Source of the DNA: Sepioteuthis lessoniana
Taxonomy: Eukaryota; Mollusca; Cephalopoda; Myopsida; Loliginidae
Assembly (NCBI GenBank): GCA_963585895.1
Contig: OY757911.1
Span: forward strand, 87,689,275-87,753,274
Length of the DNA stretch: 64,000 nt
Reading direction: 5' to 3'
Position numbers and translations under genes: made by a program. The notes under the pieces were generated by a model that saw only the letters and a program-made list of their open reading frames with translations, was not told the origin of the DNA and searched no databases. This document shows positions 23,315 through 35,260 of this stretch, piece by piece (within the stretch, counting starts at the first letter, position 1; every line of letters starts with the position of its first letter).

Positions 23315-25141
23315 AGTTTTGGGGGAGGGAGAGCGGGCGAAAACAGTTTTATTCTATGGAGCCCTAGCTAATCACACTCATCGCCCATAATCATCGTCCA
23401 ATCATTTTATACAATGGATACATTCTTACATCACAAGCCGCGCAACAATTACCAAAATACAAAATTCGCTCAATGAAAACCCTACTTAAAACCCTGATGA
23501 AGTGAAATGACATGTATACAATGGAAGATACATGATGAGGGACTGGAGAAAAAGCCCCGAGTAAACAAAACATAAACCCTGTTTGGTTTCCCTCTCACAC
23601 CCCCTCCTATGATATGGAGCGTCGACTGTTTTTTGGTACTCAGAGTAAACCAAAAACAAGCCGAGCTATCCCTATATGGGAAGGGGCCTAAAAACTAATC
23701 AGGATAAAAGAACAAACGGGAAAGGGTGCGGCCAGGAAAGGGAACAACATGAGATACAGTAATGTACGGTCAAGATCCTCAAAAGAGGCTGGGGGCTGAG
23801 AAGTGGTAAGAGGAGAAGAAATATAGGGGATGGGGAGAATCTTGAAAAAACTACCATATAACCGATAGGGACAATGACACACCTCACACAACTAACTAGG
23901 GGGTCAAGAGTTCTAAGAAGTATTTAAGTTCCTACTTACCCGGGGTGGGGTCCCAAGGGACCCGGACCATCGTTGCCACGCATAGGCAGAGGTGGGAAGG
24001 ATGACTCCAACGTTGCCCCCTTGCATACGACCAGGCTTGCTATATGCACCCACCTTTTGCAGAATGTTATGCGACCCAAGCGCTTTCTATCGCATCTAAC
24101 CTTGACCCTATGCTGATGCCTAAAAAACAAGATCAGATCGCAATGAGAAAAATTTGCACCCTCATACAATCCCTTGTTTCGCGTCTACCAAATCACCATT
24201 CTAGCCACAGCAAGGATCGCGAGAAACACCACACGCTTCTCACCCTGAAACGGCGGGCCAACATTGTCCATAACGTAACCAACATCGAGCAGCTCGAGCT
24301 GTCTAGGGCTGATGCGAGCCGTCCACCCCTCGACGTGACTCCAAAACGGACGAACCCGCTTGCAGTAGTAGAAGTTGTGCAAAGCCGTTTCATTTAAACC
24401 ACTGCTGCAGCGGGGGTAATCGGGCATGTCTGCCAAGCACGCTCTGTAAACCTAGTCGTTGAGGACCAACGTATTCCGAGCAAGCCGCCAGGTGAGCGAG
24501 AACTCGGAGTTGTTCAAGAAGTTCGAGCCTGGCGCCCAATTCCACTGAGAGCGAATCTCCTCCAGCGAACAGCCGAGCTGCTTTACCAGAGAATCCGAAA
24601 CGGAACCCGCCACTAACCCTCGATACAGCTCCTTCCGAAACCGAGAGGAGTCACTTGACCTAGGTAGATTTCCTATGGCCCTGCGGCACTCGCGGACAAA
24701 CGGTGCTTCATTCCTAGGCCTACGACGACCTTCAGCCTCGGGATTCGACCTCAAGCGTGGAAAAGTACTCCACCTTAAGGTCCCATACCGCATCCGCCGT
24801 TAACGATCGGCTTAGATAAGCCAGTCTCTCGGCGAGCCAATGGCTCTCGAGATCCGGCATCCCCAGACCCCATCGTGAGGATGTTGGCAGCAGACCTGTC
24901 TACGGACCAACGGGCTTTGGCCTTTCCAAAGGAGTTTGAAAAGGGATTGTTCCAGCGCCACCCGATAATCCTTACGTAGAGGGAGTACGGACAAACGGAA
25001 AAGAATCAAGAGGAAGATGTACCCGGCGCACACCTTCGCCCTGCCCTTCAAGGACAACCGCCTTCGGTTGTAGAGAATAAGATGGGAGGCGAATACGACC
25101 ACGAGAAGTTGAGAAAATTCTTGTTTTTTTTTATTTATCAT
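23315..25141 (-). pseudogene. 5'-truncated L1/Tx1-like LINE
   Basis: Minus-strand frames give, in order, the region just after the RT catalytic core (LFKLLWKGQSPLVRRQ, about 24910-24960), a long C-terminal region (GNLPRSSDSSRFRKELYRGL, about 24590-24680; FSLTWRLARNTLVLND, about 24455-24500), and a C-terminal block with a Cys/His-rich start (PDYPRCSSGLNETALHNFYYC, about 24370-24430). The frame shifts at least three times. The LWKG-P-RR pattern is what follows the RT in L1 and Tx1 elements, but the clade is tentative. From 23935 down to 23315 lies a 3' UTR ending near an AATAAA-like signal ('aataaaactgttttcgcc', minus strand). The 5' truncation at 25141 is typical of LINE insertion. Confidence 0.8.
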
Positions 25142-25620
25142 TTTATCTTCTATCTTGTTTTATTTGTTGTTTTTTGGGGGGTGTTTTGTTTTGTTTTTTG
25201 TTTTTTACTGACGTTCCTGGAATTGGGTCTTTAGTAAGTAAGGTGATGGTTCGGGGAGTGGAGAGATAGATTTGTTGATTGAACCCTGCCCCCAATTTAT
25301 ATAAGTAGCGCCCATTCAGCAAAGAGGTTGAAATCAGGGGTCAGTGCAGAGCCCATTCAGATTTGAGGGTTAGTCCCAGGATTGCGGACGAAGTCAAGAA
25401 TAGTTCAGAGTTGAGAGTTCGAAGCAAAAGTTCGATAAGACAAGATGACTTTGTGAATTGTGCCTGGCCCGATTATAACCAACAGTTAAACATAAGAACG
25501 TTGCGAATTCCCGATCGTTGTGTCAATAAAAGACGAGATACACAAACTTTTAAAATAACCAAGAATCAATAATTGTCTCCCTTACATCTTCTCTTTGATC
25601 TCTCTACCACATTCCAAACA
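25142..25620 (+). mobile_element. LTR-like promoter and polyadenylation segment
   Basis: A TATA box (TATATAAG, 25298-25305) is followed about 25-30 bases later by a likely start region, and then by AATAAA at 25525-25530. This spacing resembles an LTR U3-R unit. Boundaries and internal domains are not visible, so the family is open. The 69-codon frame at 25363 falls within this segment and is not called. Confidence 0.45.
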
Positions 25621-28106
25621 AACGGATAAGTTTCGTGTGACCTATTCCTTTTGTATTCCATACATTTATGTAAATTCTTCTGTAACAAGATAAAGACAAT
25701 AGCTTTGAAAAAGTTGTATTATACAAAAATCGAAAGCGTTGTTTTTCCTTTTTTGAGTTTTTTGTGAACCGCGACAGGAATTATTTTCTCCATAAACAGC
25801 GATTTTCTTTGGCGTAGATTCCAGCCAAAATTAGATCGACTCCCACAGTGGAAAGGATCTGAGGTGACTAAAACACCGCTATTCGGATCAAAAATTCACA
25901 ACATGGCGAATGGTGGCAGCTATTTCGGATTCAACAAGGAAAACCGAGGGATTTGATTGAGATGAAAATTCCCAGGCTAAGCTTGACATATCAGCCAGGG
26001 CTGGATACAACGTCAGATCAGGCTAAAGCACTCGTAGGTCGGCCAGTCAGGAGTGAATGACAACGATGATTAAAAATGACTCGAAAAAAAGGGTTCCAAA
26101 TCTTCTGCGCCGGTGTGGAACCACCAGGAACGAATATGTCCCCCAACACTACAAGCAGAAGTAAGGGGGTGATTCGAGTTAGAACGGCAGAATTCGAGCG
26201 GTCGGTGAGGAGGTAAAGAAATTAAAGAGGGATAAATAAAATTTCAATATAAAGGATAAAATTTTATATGAAGTGAGTGACAATAAAGCAACTGTAGTAT
26301 TTAAATGGGTAATGTTTTTAGGGGGCTTTAATGTGCAATATTAAACGGTAATTCAAACAGTAAGTTTAAACTGTAAGTTCCACGGCTTTCTAGGTCGGAT
26401 ACTGATTCAAAAAGATAATATAGACAATCAAGCTTTTAAGAAGGAATTTTATACAAAAGAAACAAGAAAGAAAAAGATAGAAAAGATAAAGTGTTGCAAA
26501 TTTTAGTAGAATTTGCTGGAACTTCTCTGAGAGAGTATCCGGGGAAACAAAGTTCTTTGAATTTGAGTATTTTTCATTTTTTTAAATTTAATTGCGAGTC
26601 TTCTTTAAAGTTCTTTTCAGCAGAATTTTCGGTTGAATTTTCTTCCAGTTGTTTAACTGAGTAGAATTTTAGTAGTCGACTTTCGTTTAATTTTACTTTT
26701 ATTTCTGGGGAAGCTTCAGCCTGTTTAAAATATGTTCTGGCTATTCAAGAAGTGTGACGAAACCCATCTGCTGGATAATTTTTCTGCCTTTACATTTCGG
26801 TGCCCGAATTCGTACAAAGGGTCCGAATAATAGTTCTCGACAAAAAGGAGGTAGCTTTTTGATGCCGCACTTTCTGGGATTCCTTCTCTCTTTTCCACTA
26901 TGGGCAAATCAATAGCCGCACATGGTCGTCTAGATTTTGTTCTTAGAAATACATTTTTATAGAGGGAAGTCGGGCCTAAGTTTTGTCCTAAAAGATGCTG
27001 TAACTTTTTAAATAGAAAATATAAACCAATATTTCTGTCTTATCGGACAACTTGTGGGGATTAATGAAAATTAGAATAAAAAATCAAATCAGATCAAAAA
27101 GGTAGTGATTCCCAGAAGTCCCTCATCGGAAGTAGGAACGGCGCATGCCTAAAGAAAGGGCTTTCCGGTTGCTAAAAAGAAATTACGCCTCACTTCAACG
27201 GTACCCCTCAGACTGACTGGAACTCTTTCTCTTAGCTGCTGGCAGGCAGCGCATGTGTACCCTCCTCAAGTCTCAGACTAGGCGGAAGGCCGTGTTTGCT
27301 GCTAGCAGCGGTCTCTATTGAAAAACATCTAGCGAACAATACCACAAACCTTAACTTCATAAAACCACCGAAAATGACCCTGAATATACTTTAACACCTA
27401 GTCTGCGAGACGCGACTAATTATATTGACCCCAGGAAGAATTACCACAGTCGTTGGACGTAAAAATAAACTTTTGAGTTAAAGAGTATCCTCGTCTCTTT
27501 CCTTACTTCCTTAAATTCTCTTGCAGCTTTCTACAAACAAAGAAGACACCAACAAGTTAAACGGGTTAAGAAGAGAACAATCGAGTCAGATACTACAACA
27601 GCCCACCATCTACGAAACAAAACTAAATAACCAACAAATTTCCCACACTCTATAAACCCAGGATAGCAAGCCAGCTATCAACCTTAAAGGAAAATACTAA
27701 AGTGTTCGTGTTGTTTTCTATTTCAATCTTCGTGCCCTCCGATATATGCCTGAGCGACCACGTGGCATACTTGTCCTTGCTAGCTACTTATGCTGATGCC
27801 TACGCTATACTGTCTATGGAGTAGTTCCCAAGTCCCAAAACTACAGAGGGGGTGCTTGTTTTCTTTTTTCTTTTTTTTCTTCTTTTTTTTATCTATTCAC
27901 AGAGCAGGTTTGGCTGTTCGATCGTCTTGTGAGGCCTTCATTGTTAAATCCTACACCTGGTCGAAGGGGCATTCACATGTTGAACAAAAAAAAAAGAATA
28001 ATAAAAAACCAAACAGAAGGAGGTAGGAAAGAAAAGACAAACAATGTATTTGATACAGCAACACCACTCAGCAACACAGCTCAGCAACACCGTAAGGAAG
28101 GGTGGT
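25621..28106. other. Repeat-derived intergenic DNA, no gene seen
   Basis: No reliable coding frame. A stretch at about 27120-27560 with 'aataaacttttgag' near 27464 has LTR character, and there is a T-rich tract at 27862-27890. Boundaries could not be set. Confidence 0.4.
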
Positions 28107-28870
28107 TATAGGATACACATTTCTTTAATTTTAGGTAAATCAACTCAGAACAAGTAGATAGGAATATTCCAGAAAAAAAGGATCAAATAGAATTTATACT
28201 CTTATATTTTTAAACCAATCAGCAAAGGACACATAGAATAGAATATTCTAGTAAAAGCGAATCAAAAACTAACTGTAGAAAAAATTGTCACAGAAACAAA
28301 AATAGTTAGATTCTAAAATAGATAAGTAATTTCTGTGAATCTGATTGGTTAAGACAGGTCACAGGTTGCGTTTTCGCCGACTTCCGCGCATTTTAATTTG
28401 ATTTGGCCTGTAATAAACTTAGAATGTTTTACTTTGATTCACTTTTATTTTCCTCAAAAGTATAAATAGCGAAGCTTTTTAGTTCAAAGAAGAGAGGCCG
28501 ACAGATCAGCAAACAGGCACATTATGGTACGATAGATTGACGCCAGATGAACCGCTTATATACACGACGGTTAGGAGAGTTGTCCAAAAAAACTCATACA
28601 TACCAGGACATACGCGTATACATGCACATACACATGTATGTAAGTACAAACCTATCTTCTCTTTTTAGTTCGGACATACACACACATATACACACGCTCA
28701 ATTTAACCGACAATATTCGTGTTTTACACCCACACATGAACACCCTTTGTATAATCATCACCACTCTCCAGTTTGATAGAAAATATAAAGTTGTTTTCAT
28801 TAAGGTTCTTGTTTTTTTGTCAAATTTTTCGTGTCAACGTTGTTTATGCAAATTTGTGTAGCATTAATGA
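28107..28870 (+). mobile_element. LTR-like repeat D, copy 1
   Basis: The first 290 bases match the reverse complement of 49785-50100 closely ('ggatacacattt', 'gaatagaatattctag', 'aatctgattggtt') and 47945-48170 more loosely. A TATA box (GTATAAATAG, about 28460-28469) stands upstream of a likely start site, after a block rich in CCAAT-type ATTGG motifs. The 3' half is rich in ACACACATA. It looks like a solo LTR in plus orientation; termini are not defined. Confidence 0.55.
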
Positions 28871-29073
28871 GGAACTAATACCCGATGTTTTACTTTTCGC
28901 GAAAACCTCTCAATCGCGAGAACTTTACGAAAATCCTAGACAGCTATTAAAAAATGCTGACTCACACTGGTCATCGCTTTTACTGCTCGACGTACGGTCT
29001 CTGCTTGGGCATCGTCTTTTGAACTCGTGTTGCCTTCTGACTGACTTCTCTCTTAACTCCTTAACCTCTTGCT

Positions 29074-29115
<42 letters not shown>
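29074..29115. repeat. (CT)n microsatellite
   Basis: About 20 uninterrupted CT units. Confidence 0.95.
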
Positions 29116-29117
<2 letters not shown>

Positions 29118-29143
29118 ATTGACCAACGTGCCTTGGTCCTTTC

Positions 29144-29343
29144 TGTTATGGTTATGCCTTTCGTAAATTGAGTTTTTACAGGGTAAGTGTGAGTTCTTCG
29201 CCGAGAAACGAAACAAGTCGACACACTCTGACAACAGATGACGAACTGATTTTGTTCAAAAGATGTATGTGTGTGCGAATGTGCGGTGCTGACGATCGGA
29301 AGTGAGTCAGCTTTATTTAGGAGGTCACAACATTCCTCCCATC
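29144..29343 (-). mobile_element. LTR fragment of the minus-strand gypsy family
   Basis: The plus-strand start TGTTATGGTTATGCCTTTCG, followed by 'tgtgagttctt', 'gaaac', 'acgaactg' and 'ttcaaaagatgtatgtgtgtg', is the same as the LTR at 39930 onward. It is interrupted at 29344 by LTR A. Confidence 0.75.
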
Positions 29344-30239
29344 TGTGGGGATTTAGGAATTAACAATAAAACTCCCAACCGGATGTTGACTCGTCGGCTG
29401 CCACATACAAAATGTATAAACGCGTCGCCACGCATAAGGCTCCACGCATCCATCCGGTTAAAAATCAGAAAAAAAGAAAAATAATAAAAAGTAAAGTAGC
29501 CAATGGGAAGCGGTCGCGCCAAAATTAGAAGGATTTTGGAGTGGCGAATTTGGAACCGGTAGAGAGAGATAAATATTCAGGTTTTCTGTGAACCGGGTCT
29601 TGTCAGGGAGTGTCCGTCAAACCAACATCATTTTGCTGTCTGGTGTTTTGGGCACCACTGGTGTTTTGGAGGTGCCCGTGGTGTAGTCGTTATCGCCGTA
29701 GGAAATGAACACGACGATACGAGTTCAAATCCTGGACGAGACTGATTCCATTTCACATTGCACTAATACCCTTGGGAAAGGTATGAATCCAATTATTCTC
29801 CCTCCAGCTATGGGTAAATAGTAGGACAGACTGGGTTCTTCAGCCTTGGTTAGGCAACTAGTCTAGAAGAAGGAAAACTCTGAATTCAAACCTGTTAAAC
29901 TCCGCTTAAAAATTGACCTTGTGTCATATCCTGCCTGAGCGGAGGGGTTGGTAAATAGTACCACTGATGTTTTGGGCACCACGCTGCGTCTTGGGACGTA
30001 GCGTTGGTTAGTCCATTCACCAAGTAAATAAAGGAAAGTATGGAAGAAATGTTTTCGTCTCTTATCTGTTTCTATCTTTTCTTTTTGTATATTTCTTTTG
30101 GACTTTCTTTAGACAAGGCATTGCGCCGGCCAGTCAACGTGGGGTAAAATAATATAACCAAAATATGGAGTCAGATATCTTACGGCAACACAGCCTTGCC
30201 CTTAGCCCCAGACCTTCAAAAACCCTTTTAAAAACCATA
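29344..30239 (+). mobile_element. Solo LTR family A, second copy, carrying a SINE
   Basis: Same sequence as 22077-22651 from the TGTGG start through 'gtgttttgggcaccac', then 'caacgtggggtaaaa' and 'ggcaacacagccttgccctt', to an end CCATA. The bases CATC flank it on both sides (29340-29343, 30240-30243). A SINE at 29668-29959 splits it. Removing the SINE and one copy of its target duplication leaves about 590 bp, close to the 575 bp of the other copy. Confidence 0.78.
29668..29959 (+). repeat. Full-length tRNA-derived SINE with target duplication (SINE family 1)
   Basis: The head 'ggaggtgcccgtggtgtagt' holds an A-box-like element and 'gagttcaaatcctgg' (about 29721-29735) a B-box, as expected for RNA polymerase III transcription from a tRNA-derived head. 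The body and the tail 'ggggttggtaaatagt' follow. Flanking 14-base direct repeats, ACCACTGGTGTTTT (29654-29667) and ACCACTGATGTTTT (29960-29973), differ at one base. It sits inside LTR A, so it is younger than that LTR. Confidence 0.92.
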
Positions 30240-30243
30240 CATC

Positions 30244-31599
30244 TTCAAGAGATTCGGATCCCACCTATTGTAATGTTTATAAGATATAGTCTTGTAAATG
30301 TCATGGTGTTGTTTTTGTTCTTCTAGGTTTACATGTTCTTGCTTCGTTTGTTTTTGTAGTTTCATTTTCTCCCGTTACTGTCGTTGTTGTTATTGCTGTT
30401 TCTTCTTCATCTGTGATTGTTTCCTCCGCTTGGCTTGATGTGCTCTCATTTGTTGTAGTTCTCTCTGGGGTTGATGTGTAGTGTCACGTGGTTTACCACT
30501 GAGAGGAAATAAATAAGGAATGTCCCCTACCCCTCCGTGTTTGAATTAACAGGCCTAATAAACTGACCGCTAAAAAGAGGAATAGTAATGTAGGTCAATC
30601 CCTCGCGGCCGAAGTAACAAATCCAGGTCAGAATGAAAGCCAACAAATGTTTGCACTCAGTGACCGGGTGAAAGAGATAGTAGTTCTAAAGAATCGCCTG
30701 ACAGAGGAAGGAAGAAGACAGAAGCGAAATGATTGGCCAGAACCCTAAGGCGGAAGTGGCACCTTCTTCCGTCAGCGGAAATAGGGGTAAAGAATATCAG
30801 TTTTGAAGAGAGATGTCGTCGTGAACAGATGGGGCGAGTCTCATGCCAAGACTCCGGGTTAATAAGCGAAATAGAATCTTGGACAAGAAGAACCTATGCC
30901 TTCAAGCCAGAGCTCTCTCTATATATAAAATTCCGCCAGCCCGTAAAAGAGAAAATACTCTCCGAATGAACCCGTCAAAAAGATAAGTAAACATTAAGAC
31001 TGTTTCTCCCTACACCCTTCTTAAGCATTGCAATTACTCTCTCTCTCTCTTAAAGAAAGACTAAAGAAAAGGAAAAAAGGAAGAAAGACATTTATAGTTA
31101 TGTACTATCCGCTGATAATGTAGCTGACACGTTGAATATGTGTGTCAGCGTGTGTATTAAAAAGATTGTTATATTTTAATGTCCCCGCGTGTTGAAGTTT
31201 GTTCATTGTGTTGTCTACTGTCAAGTTGTCTATTTCATGTTTGTTTTCCGCTTCTTTCGCCTTATGCTATTCTCACCTAAATTGTCCTATTCTTTCCTTT
31301 AAAAATATTATACGGGAAACTGGAATTGTTGACTACTATAATTAATATTATTATAACTAAACCTAGAGGTCCATATCTTCCATTATTCTAGGGGTAGGAA
31401 GAGCTAGTGGCCTGGTGTGTGTGTTAACGTGAAGTTTGGAAACCCCTTGCCAGCGGCGGTCAGTCTAGCCCCAAATTAACCCCCACATAATATGCCAGTT
31501 CCTATATGCCCGAGAAAGGACTTTGAACAAAGACTTATTCTACGAGGGATCAAGTGCCAGACCACCCCGTCTTCACACGTGCGAAAAATAAACTCCCCG
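30244..31599. mobile_element. Unresolved LTR-like block plus tail of the minus-strand gypsy element
   Basis: Minus strand 30300-30476 encodes a Thr/Ser/Glu-rich stretch that could be the polyprotein tail of the gypsy element whose integrase lies at 31.9-34.4 kb. From about 30477 (TGTAGTGTCACGTGG) a different LTR-like sequence begins, with a TATA box at about 30921-30930. Its other end could not be placed. No gene is called. Confidence 0.35.
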
Positions 31600-31899
31600 T
31601 TTGGTGATGACAATATTTAAATGCACCAGTTCCCATACGCTTTTAAATGGTTGCTCATCCGGGGATCTTTTTATTAATAAGTTTGTCGTCACAGTAGTTA
31701 GTGCGTATTTCGTTGTAATCACCACAATTGTCTATATTATTTCTTGTCTCATTCACTTTTGTTTTCTCAATGATATCATCTATGTCAGTTCCTACTCGCT
31801 CATTCGCTTACTGGTTTGCAAGTTTGAATTGGCTAATATCCCTGATAATCTCTCTTTCATGGTATATTCACCTAGCTCTAATTTGAGAGCATTTCGTTT

Positions 31900-32499
31900 C
31901 GGTTACAATATAAAATGGTGGTTCGTATAGACCATTTGTTTCTCTTTTGTTGTTTTACGCATACATAGTCTCCAGGTATGAATTTTCTTTCTTTAGTCCT
32001 GTTTGCATTGAATTTATTTTTGTATTCTTCATCATTTGATTCAATCATCTCATTTATCTCTTTCCTTTCTGATTCCGTTCTGTTTGGTTTGTTATAATCT
32101 AACTTAATCCTGATTTCTTAACCTTCCATAGTTTTATAAGGTTCTATACCCGTTGTTGGGTGGGGTGTGGCTCTGTATGCAGTTAACATTTCTATTATGT
32201 TGATTCTTCTTTCTTTCTTGTTTTTATTTTGTTGGTTAGCAATTTGTTCTCATAAATGATTCCACTTTCCCATTTGCTTGTGGGTGTAATGGCATTATCC
32301 TGTGACGGTAGAATCCTTCTTCTTCCGCGAATTCTGCGAATTCTTTTGATAGGAATGGTGGTCCGTTGTCCGTTAGTATATTTCGTGGAGTCCCATAGGT
32401 TCCAAATATTTCTTTCGGTTTGATTCTTGTCTCTTTGAAAGATGAGATGTGCATTTCTTCCACTACCGGGCATCTCGATCTCTAGTCAACCATAACTAG
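31900..32499 (-). pseudogene. Gypsy integrase, C-terminal half (minus-strand element)
   Basis: Reads GTPRNILTDNGPPF (second catalytic Asp of the D,D35E core), then FYRHRIMPLHPQANGKVESF (third catalytic residue E) at about 32230-32400. After it come a typical RATPHPTTG...P block (about 32150) and GDYVCVKQQKR (about 31925-31960). Stops and a frameshift interrupt it. It is the continuation of 34015-34456; the two halves are separated by the LTR insertion at 32500-34010. Confidence 0.85.
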
Positions 32500-34010
32500 T
32501 GTTATATACAGAAATCCATTCTGATTTACTAATACATTCCAAATTAACTCACAAGCAAAAACAATAAATAACAAACAAATAAAACACCACAAACGTACAT
32601 TTCAAAAGCCGGATGTTGTCTAGACGATGACCGAAACCAAAATGAATAAAACACATCGCTGCGCAGGTAGGCTCCGCACATCCATCTGGTTGAAATGTAA
32701 CCTTACATTTACAATTTCATCATTCATCATCATGTCGCGCCGCCAGCACGGATATCCCTGACCCTCTCTCGCCACTTCTCCCTTTCATTCATCACCTCCG
32801 GCAGGTCCTCAGGGTCACATCATGTGTCCTCACATAATTGCTGTATGTAAGTTCGTGCTGGTCGTCCTACTTTTGCACATCCATATGTGGGGGTCCACAG
32901 GAGTATATCGCTTATGAGCTCGTCCTTGCTTCTCCAGCAGTGCCCCGCGTGTCTGGTTCGTCTAACTTGTATAGTTTTCGTGATGGGGGGCAAGTGTCCG
33001 TATAGTTGGTGTCTCGTGGGGTGTTGTCGCCAGGACTTGTTCAATACTGCTCTCAACATTCTTGTGTAATTTCCGTCTAGTTTCTTCTCCAGCCGCTTCG
33101 TTAGCGTCCATGTGGTGCAGCCATATAGCAGTATCGACACAACCGCTGCCTGGAAGAAACTGCGTTTCATTTTATCGGTTAGGTCCGACTTCCATATGAT
33201 CGAGAGCCTATCGATAGCTGTCCATGCATTCGTCAGTCGTGTGTCGATGTCTTTTTCGGTTGATGAGACGCTACTTCCTAGGTAGGTGAATTTGTCTACT
33301 AGTTTCAGAGAGGCTCCGTCTAGTGTGGCAATGTTGCCCGTTTGGTTGTAACACATATATTCAGTTTTGTTTGCATTGACATGGAGGCCAATGCCAGCTG
33401 CGACTCGTTCCAGACTATGCAGTAGTACAATTTAAAAGATCCTTTTCTTTCTTTCTTTCTTTTTTTTTTTTTACGCAATCAGCAACCTTCCCCATCAAAG
33501 TTTTTTTGAGCCGATTCGACCCAAACGCGACTATAAAATGGTCAACGAAAGTTCAAAAGTCAGTCGGCTCTGAGACCTCGAGAGAAAACATTGACCCCAA
33601 CGCCTGAAGCATTCAACGTCACACAAACTCGTCTGACCCGAGAATCCCCAACCCACCTACATTCAACCTTTTCAACGCCGACGTTTCTCTTTCCTTATCG
33701 ACATTAAGTTTGGTTGACCGCTTAAGTCTGTGACTCATCCCTACCAACATAAATATTGGGACATTTTACTTCTCGTTTTTTCACTACCATTCAACACACA
33801 TCAAATTTCCAAAATTTCACTCGTTCCTGTTGATTTAACTACGAACATTTTCTTCTCAATTTTACAAACATTTTTATATTTACCAACACATTTCTTTGAA
33901 CCTTGTTTCTTATTTGTTAATATAATTGTTAAATTTTTCACTTGTTTTCTTGTTTGATTTACAACTCTGAGTTTTGTCCTTTCCTTGCAACCATACGCTT
34001 ATTTATAACA
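32500..34010 (+). mobile_element. Solo LTR family C inserted in the gypsy integrase
   Basis: The unit starts TGTTATA and ends TATAACA, a 7-base perfect inverted repeat with TG...CA ends. CTAG is duplicated on both sides (32496-32499, 34011-34014). The flanking integrase frames lie on each side. A plus-strand TATA box (33532-33538) with a candidate start about 30 bases on gives the orientation. An RTE LINE fragment (32725-33425) lies within; without it the LTR is about 800 bp. It shares an 80-bp module (32607-32691) with LTR A. Confidence 0.82.
32725..33425 (-). pseudogene. RTE-class LINE, 3' end of ORF2
   Basis: Encodes the C-terminal end of the RT protein: LVDKFTYLGSSVSS (RT thumb region), LLYGCTTWTLTKRLEKKLDG, QLYGHLPPITKTIQVRRTRH and ERVRDIRAGGAT before the stop at about 32737. 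It ends in ATGATGA-type repeats, as RTE elements do. One internal stop lies near 32820. It is 5'-truncated at about 33425, next to a T-rich tract. It belongs to the same family as 1-665 and 58170-58440. Confidence 0.9.
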
Positions 34011-34014
34011 CTAG

Positions 34015-34456
34015 ATTATAGTGTCCGTCTGGCCATGTTCCTCCAAAGTCTAAGTTAACTATCTCCCAGCTTCTTTTGGGCATAACAATGGGGTTTATTG
34101 GTTCTGGTTGTGGATCGCTTGATTCTACTTTGCATTCGTAGCATTGGTCTATGATTCTATCAATCATATTGTTCATTTTAGGGAACCCATATCTTCCTCT
34201 AAGTAGTATTTTGGTCTTTGTTCTTCCCTGGTGTCCAAGGCAGTGTCCTATTTTTGCTATTTTCTGTTGTAGCGATTATTATGATTTTATCATTATTTTA
34301 TCTCCCCTGTATTTTATTCCTTCGGTTATACTCCTTTCTTCTTTTATATGTTTGTATGATGATATCTCTTGATCCTTTTCAGCTTTGACCCAGTCATTAT
34401 TGATAACGTGTTATGTCAATTTTCTTTCTTTGTCTCCGTCCTTATTCTATCTAGTG
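34015..34456 (-). pseudogene. Gypsy integrase, N-terminal zinc-binding part (minus-strand element)
   Basis: Carries the HHCC finger region (GHQGRTKTKILLRGRYGFP, then IIDQCYEC) at about 34080-34240, followed by SWEIVNLDFGGTWPDGH, which holds the first catalytic Asp (LDFGG). Linker sequence extends to the insertion point at 34456. Stops are present. The rest of the protein is at 31900-32499. Confidence 0.85.
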
Positions 34457-34679
34457 TGTTGCAGGGCCAATAAGAACGTCGACCCCGCAAATTATTTTTT
34501 TGTTGTTCGTGTGAGTGAATTGACAGCCGGAAGACAATGAAGAGAACAAAGGCGAGATAACAGTATAATAAATGACAATTTATTTTGTCGCGGGTTACAG
34601 AATAATGGTCTTATAGTCGATAAAAAATAGTAGAGATAACTGCTGGACTAGTCACCGATAGCTGGTGGTCGTCATTGAG

Positions 34680-34800
34680 CGTAGAGAAAGCTGGTGGTCG
34701 TTGTTGATCGTAGAGGCAGCTGGTGGTTGTCGTTGTTGGTAGAGAGAGTTGGTGATCGTCGTTGTTGGTAGAGAGAGTTGGTGATCGTCGTTGTTGGTAC
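34680..34800. repeat. 29-bp minisatellite inside LTR B
   Basis: The unit 'agagagagttggtgatcgtc' + 'gttgttggt' recurs at 34741 and 34770, with more diverged units to the left. Confidence 0.8.
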
Positions 34801-34984
34801 AAACCGCTGGATGATTGTTGTCCTGGTTGTGCAGTACTTTGGTTTAACCGGGGGATATCAATGTGGTCAGAAGTGTTAATGCTAGTCCGAGTAGTGAGTC
34901 ATTCGTGGACTAAATGCTACAATGCTGGAGCTGGTCTGTAGTTGATGCTGGTAGCTTGGTCGCGCAGGATCGAACGAGTGGGAT

Positions 34985-35260
34985 AAGACTGCTGTGTCTT
35001 AGCTCTATGTTGGCGAGGAACGAACGAACGAACGAGTAACTAAGACTATCGTGTCTTAGTGTTGCAGTGCCGAAGAAACGAGCGAACGAGTGTCGTAGCT
35101 AAGACTACCGTGTCTTAATACTGCAGGGACGAGAAACGGGCGAACGAGTGTCGTGGCTAAGACCGTCGTGGCTAAGACTGTCGTGTCTTAGCACTGCGGG
35201 TACGAGAAACGAGCGAACGAGTATCGTGGCTAAGACTGTCGTGTCTTAGCACTACGTAGC
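34985..35260. repeat. Tandem units with TAAGAC/GTCTTA hairpins
   Basis: Four to five imperfect units of about 60 bp containing 'gacgagaaacgagcgaacga' and 'gctaagactgtcgtgtctta'. Each unit can fold on TAAGAC...GTCTTA. Confidence 0.75.

Noticed and set aside
28594..29171. Frames over the ACACATA- and CT-rich region
   Set aside because: Open because of simple repeats on both strands; not coding.
29668..29760. A functional tRNA gene
   Set aside because: A- and B-box-like motifs are present, but the sequence does not fold into a cloverleaf with an anticodon stem, and the unit continues as a SINE.
20905..30240. Start of a gag gene (ATGGARTCAGATATC) at the end of LTR A copies
   Set aside because: Three copies end at about the same place with CCACA-type termini, and the complete copy has target duplications, so the ATG lies inside the LTR, not behind it.
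22109..32691. Possible hammerhead ribozyme in the 80-bp LTR module (minus-strand CCGACGAGTC in LTR A; plus-strand GATGACCGAAACC in LTR C)
   Set aside because: The core needs CUGANGA and GAA in a three-stem layout. LTR A has C for the invariant U and no GAA partner, and the motif is on the other strand in LTR C. It is not conserved between copies.
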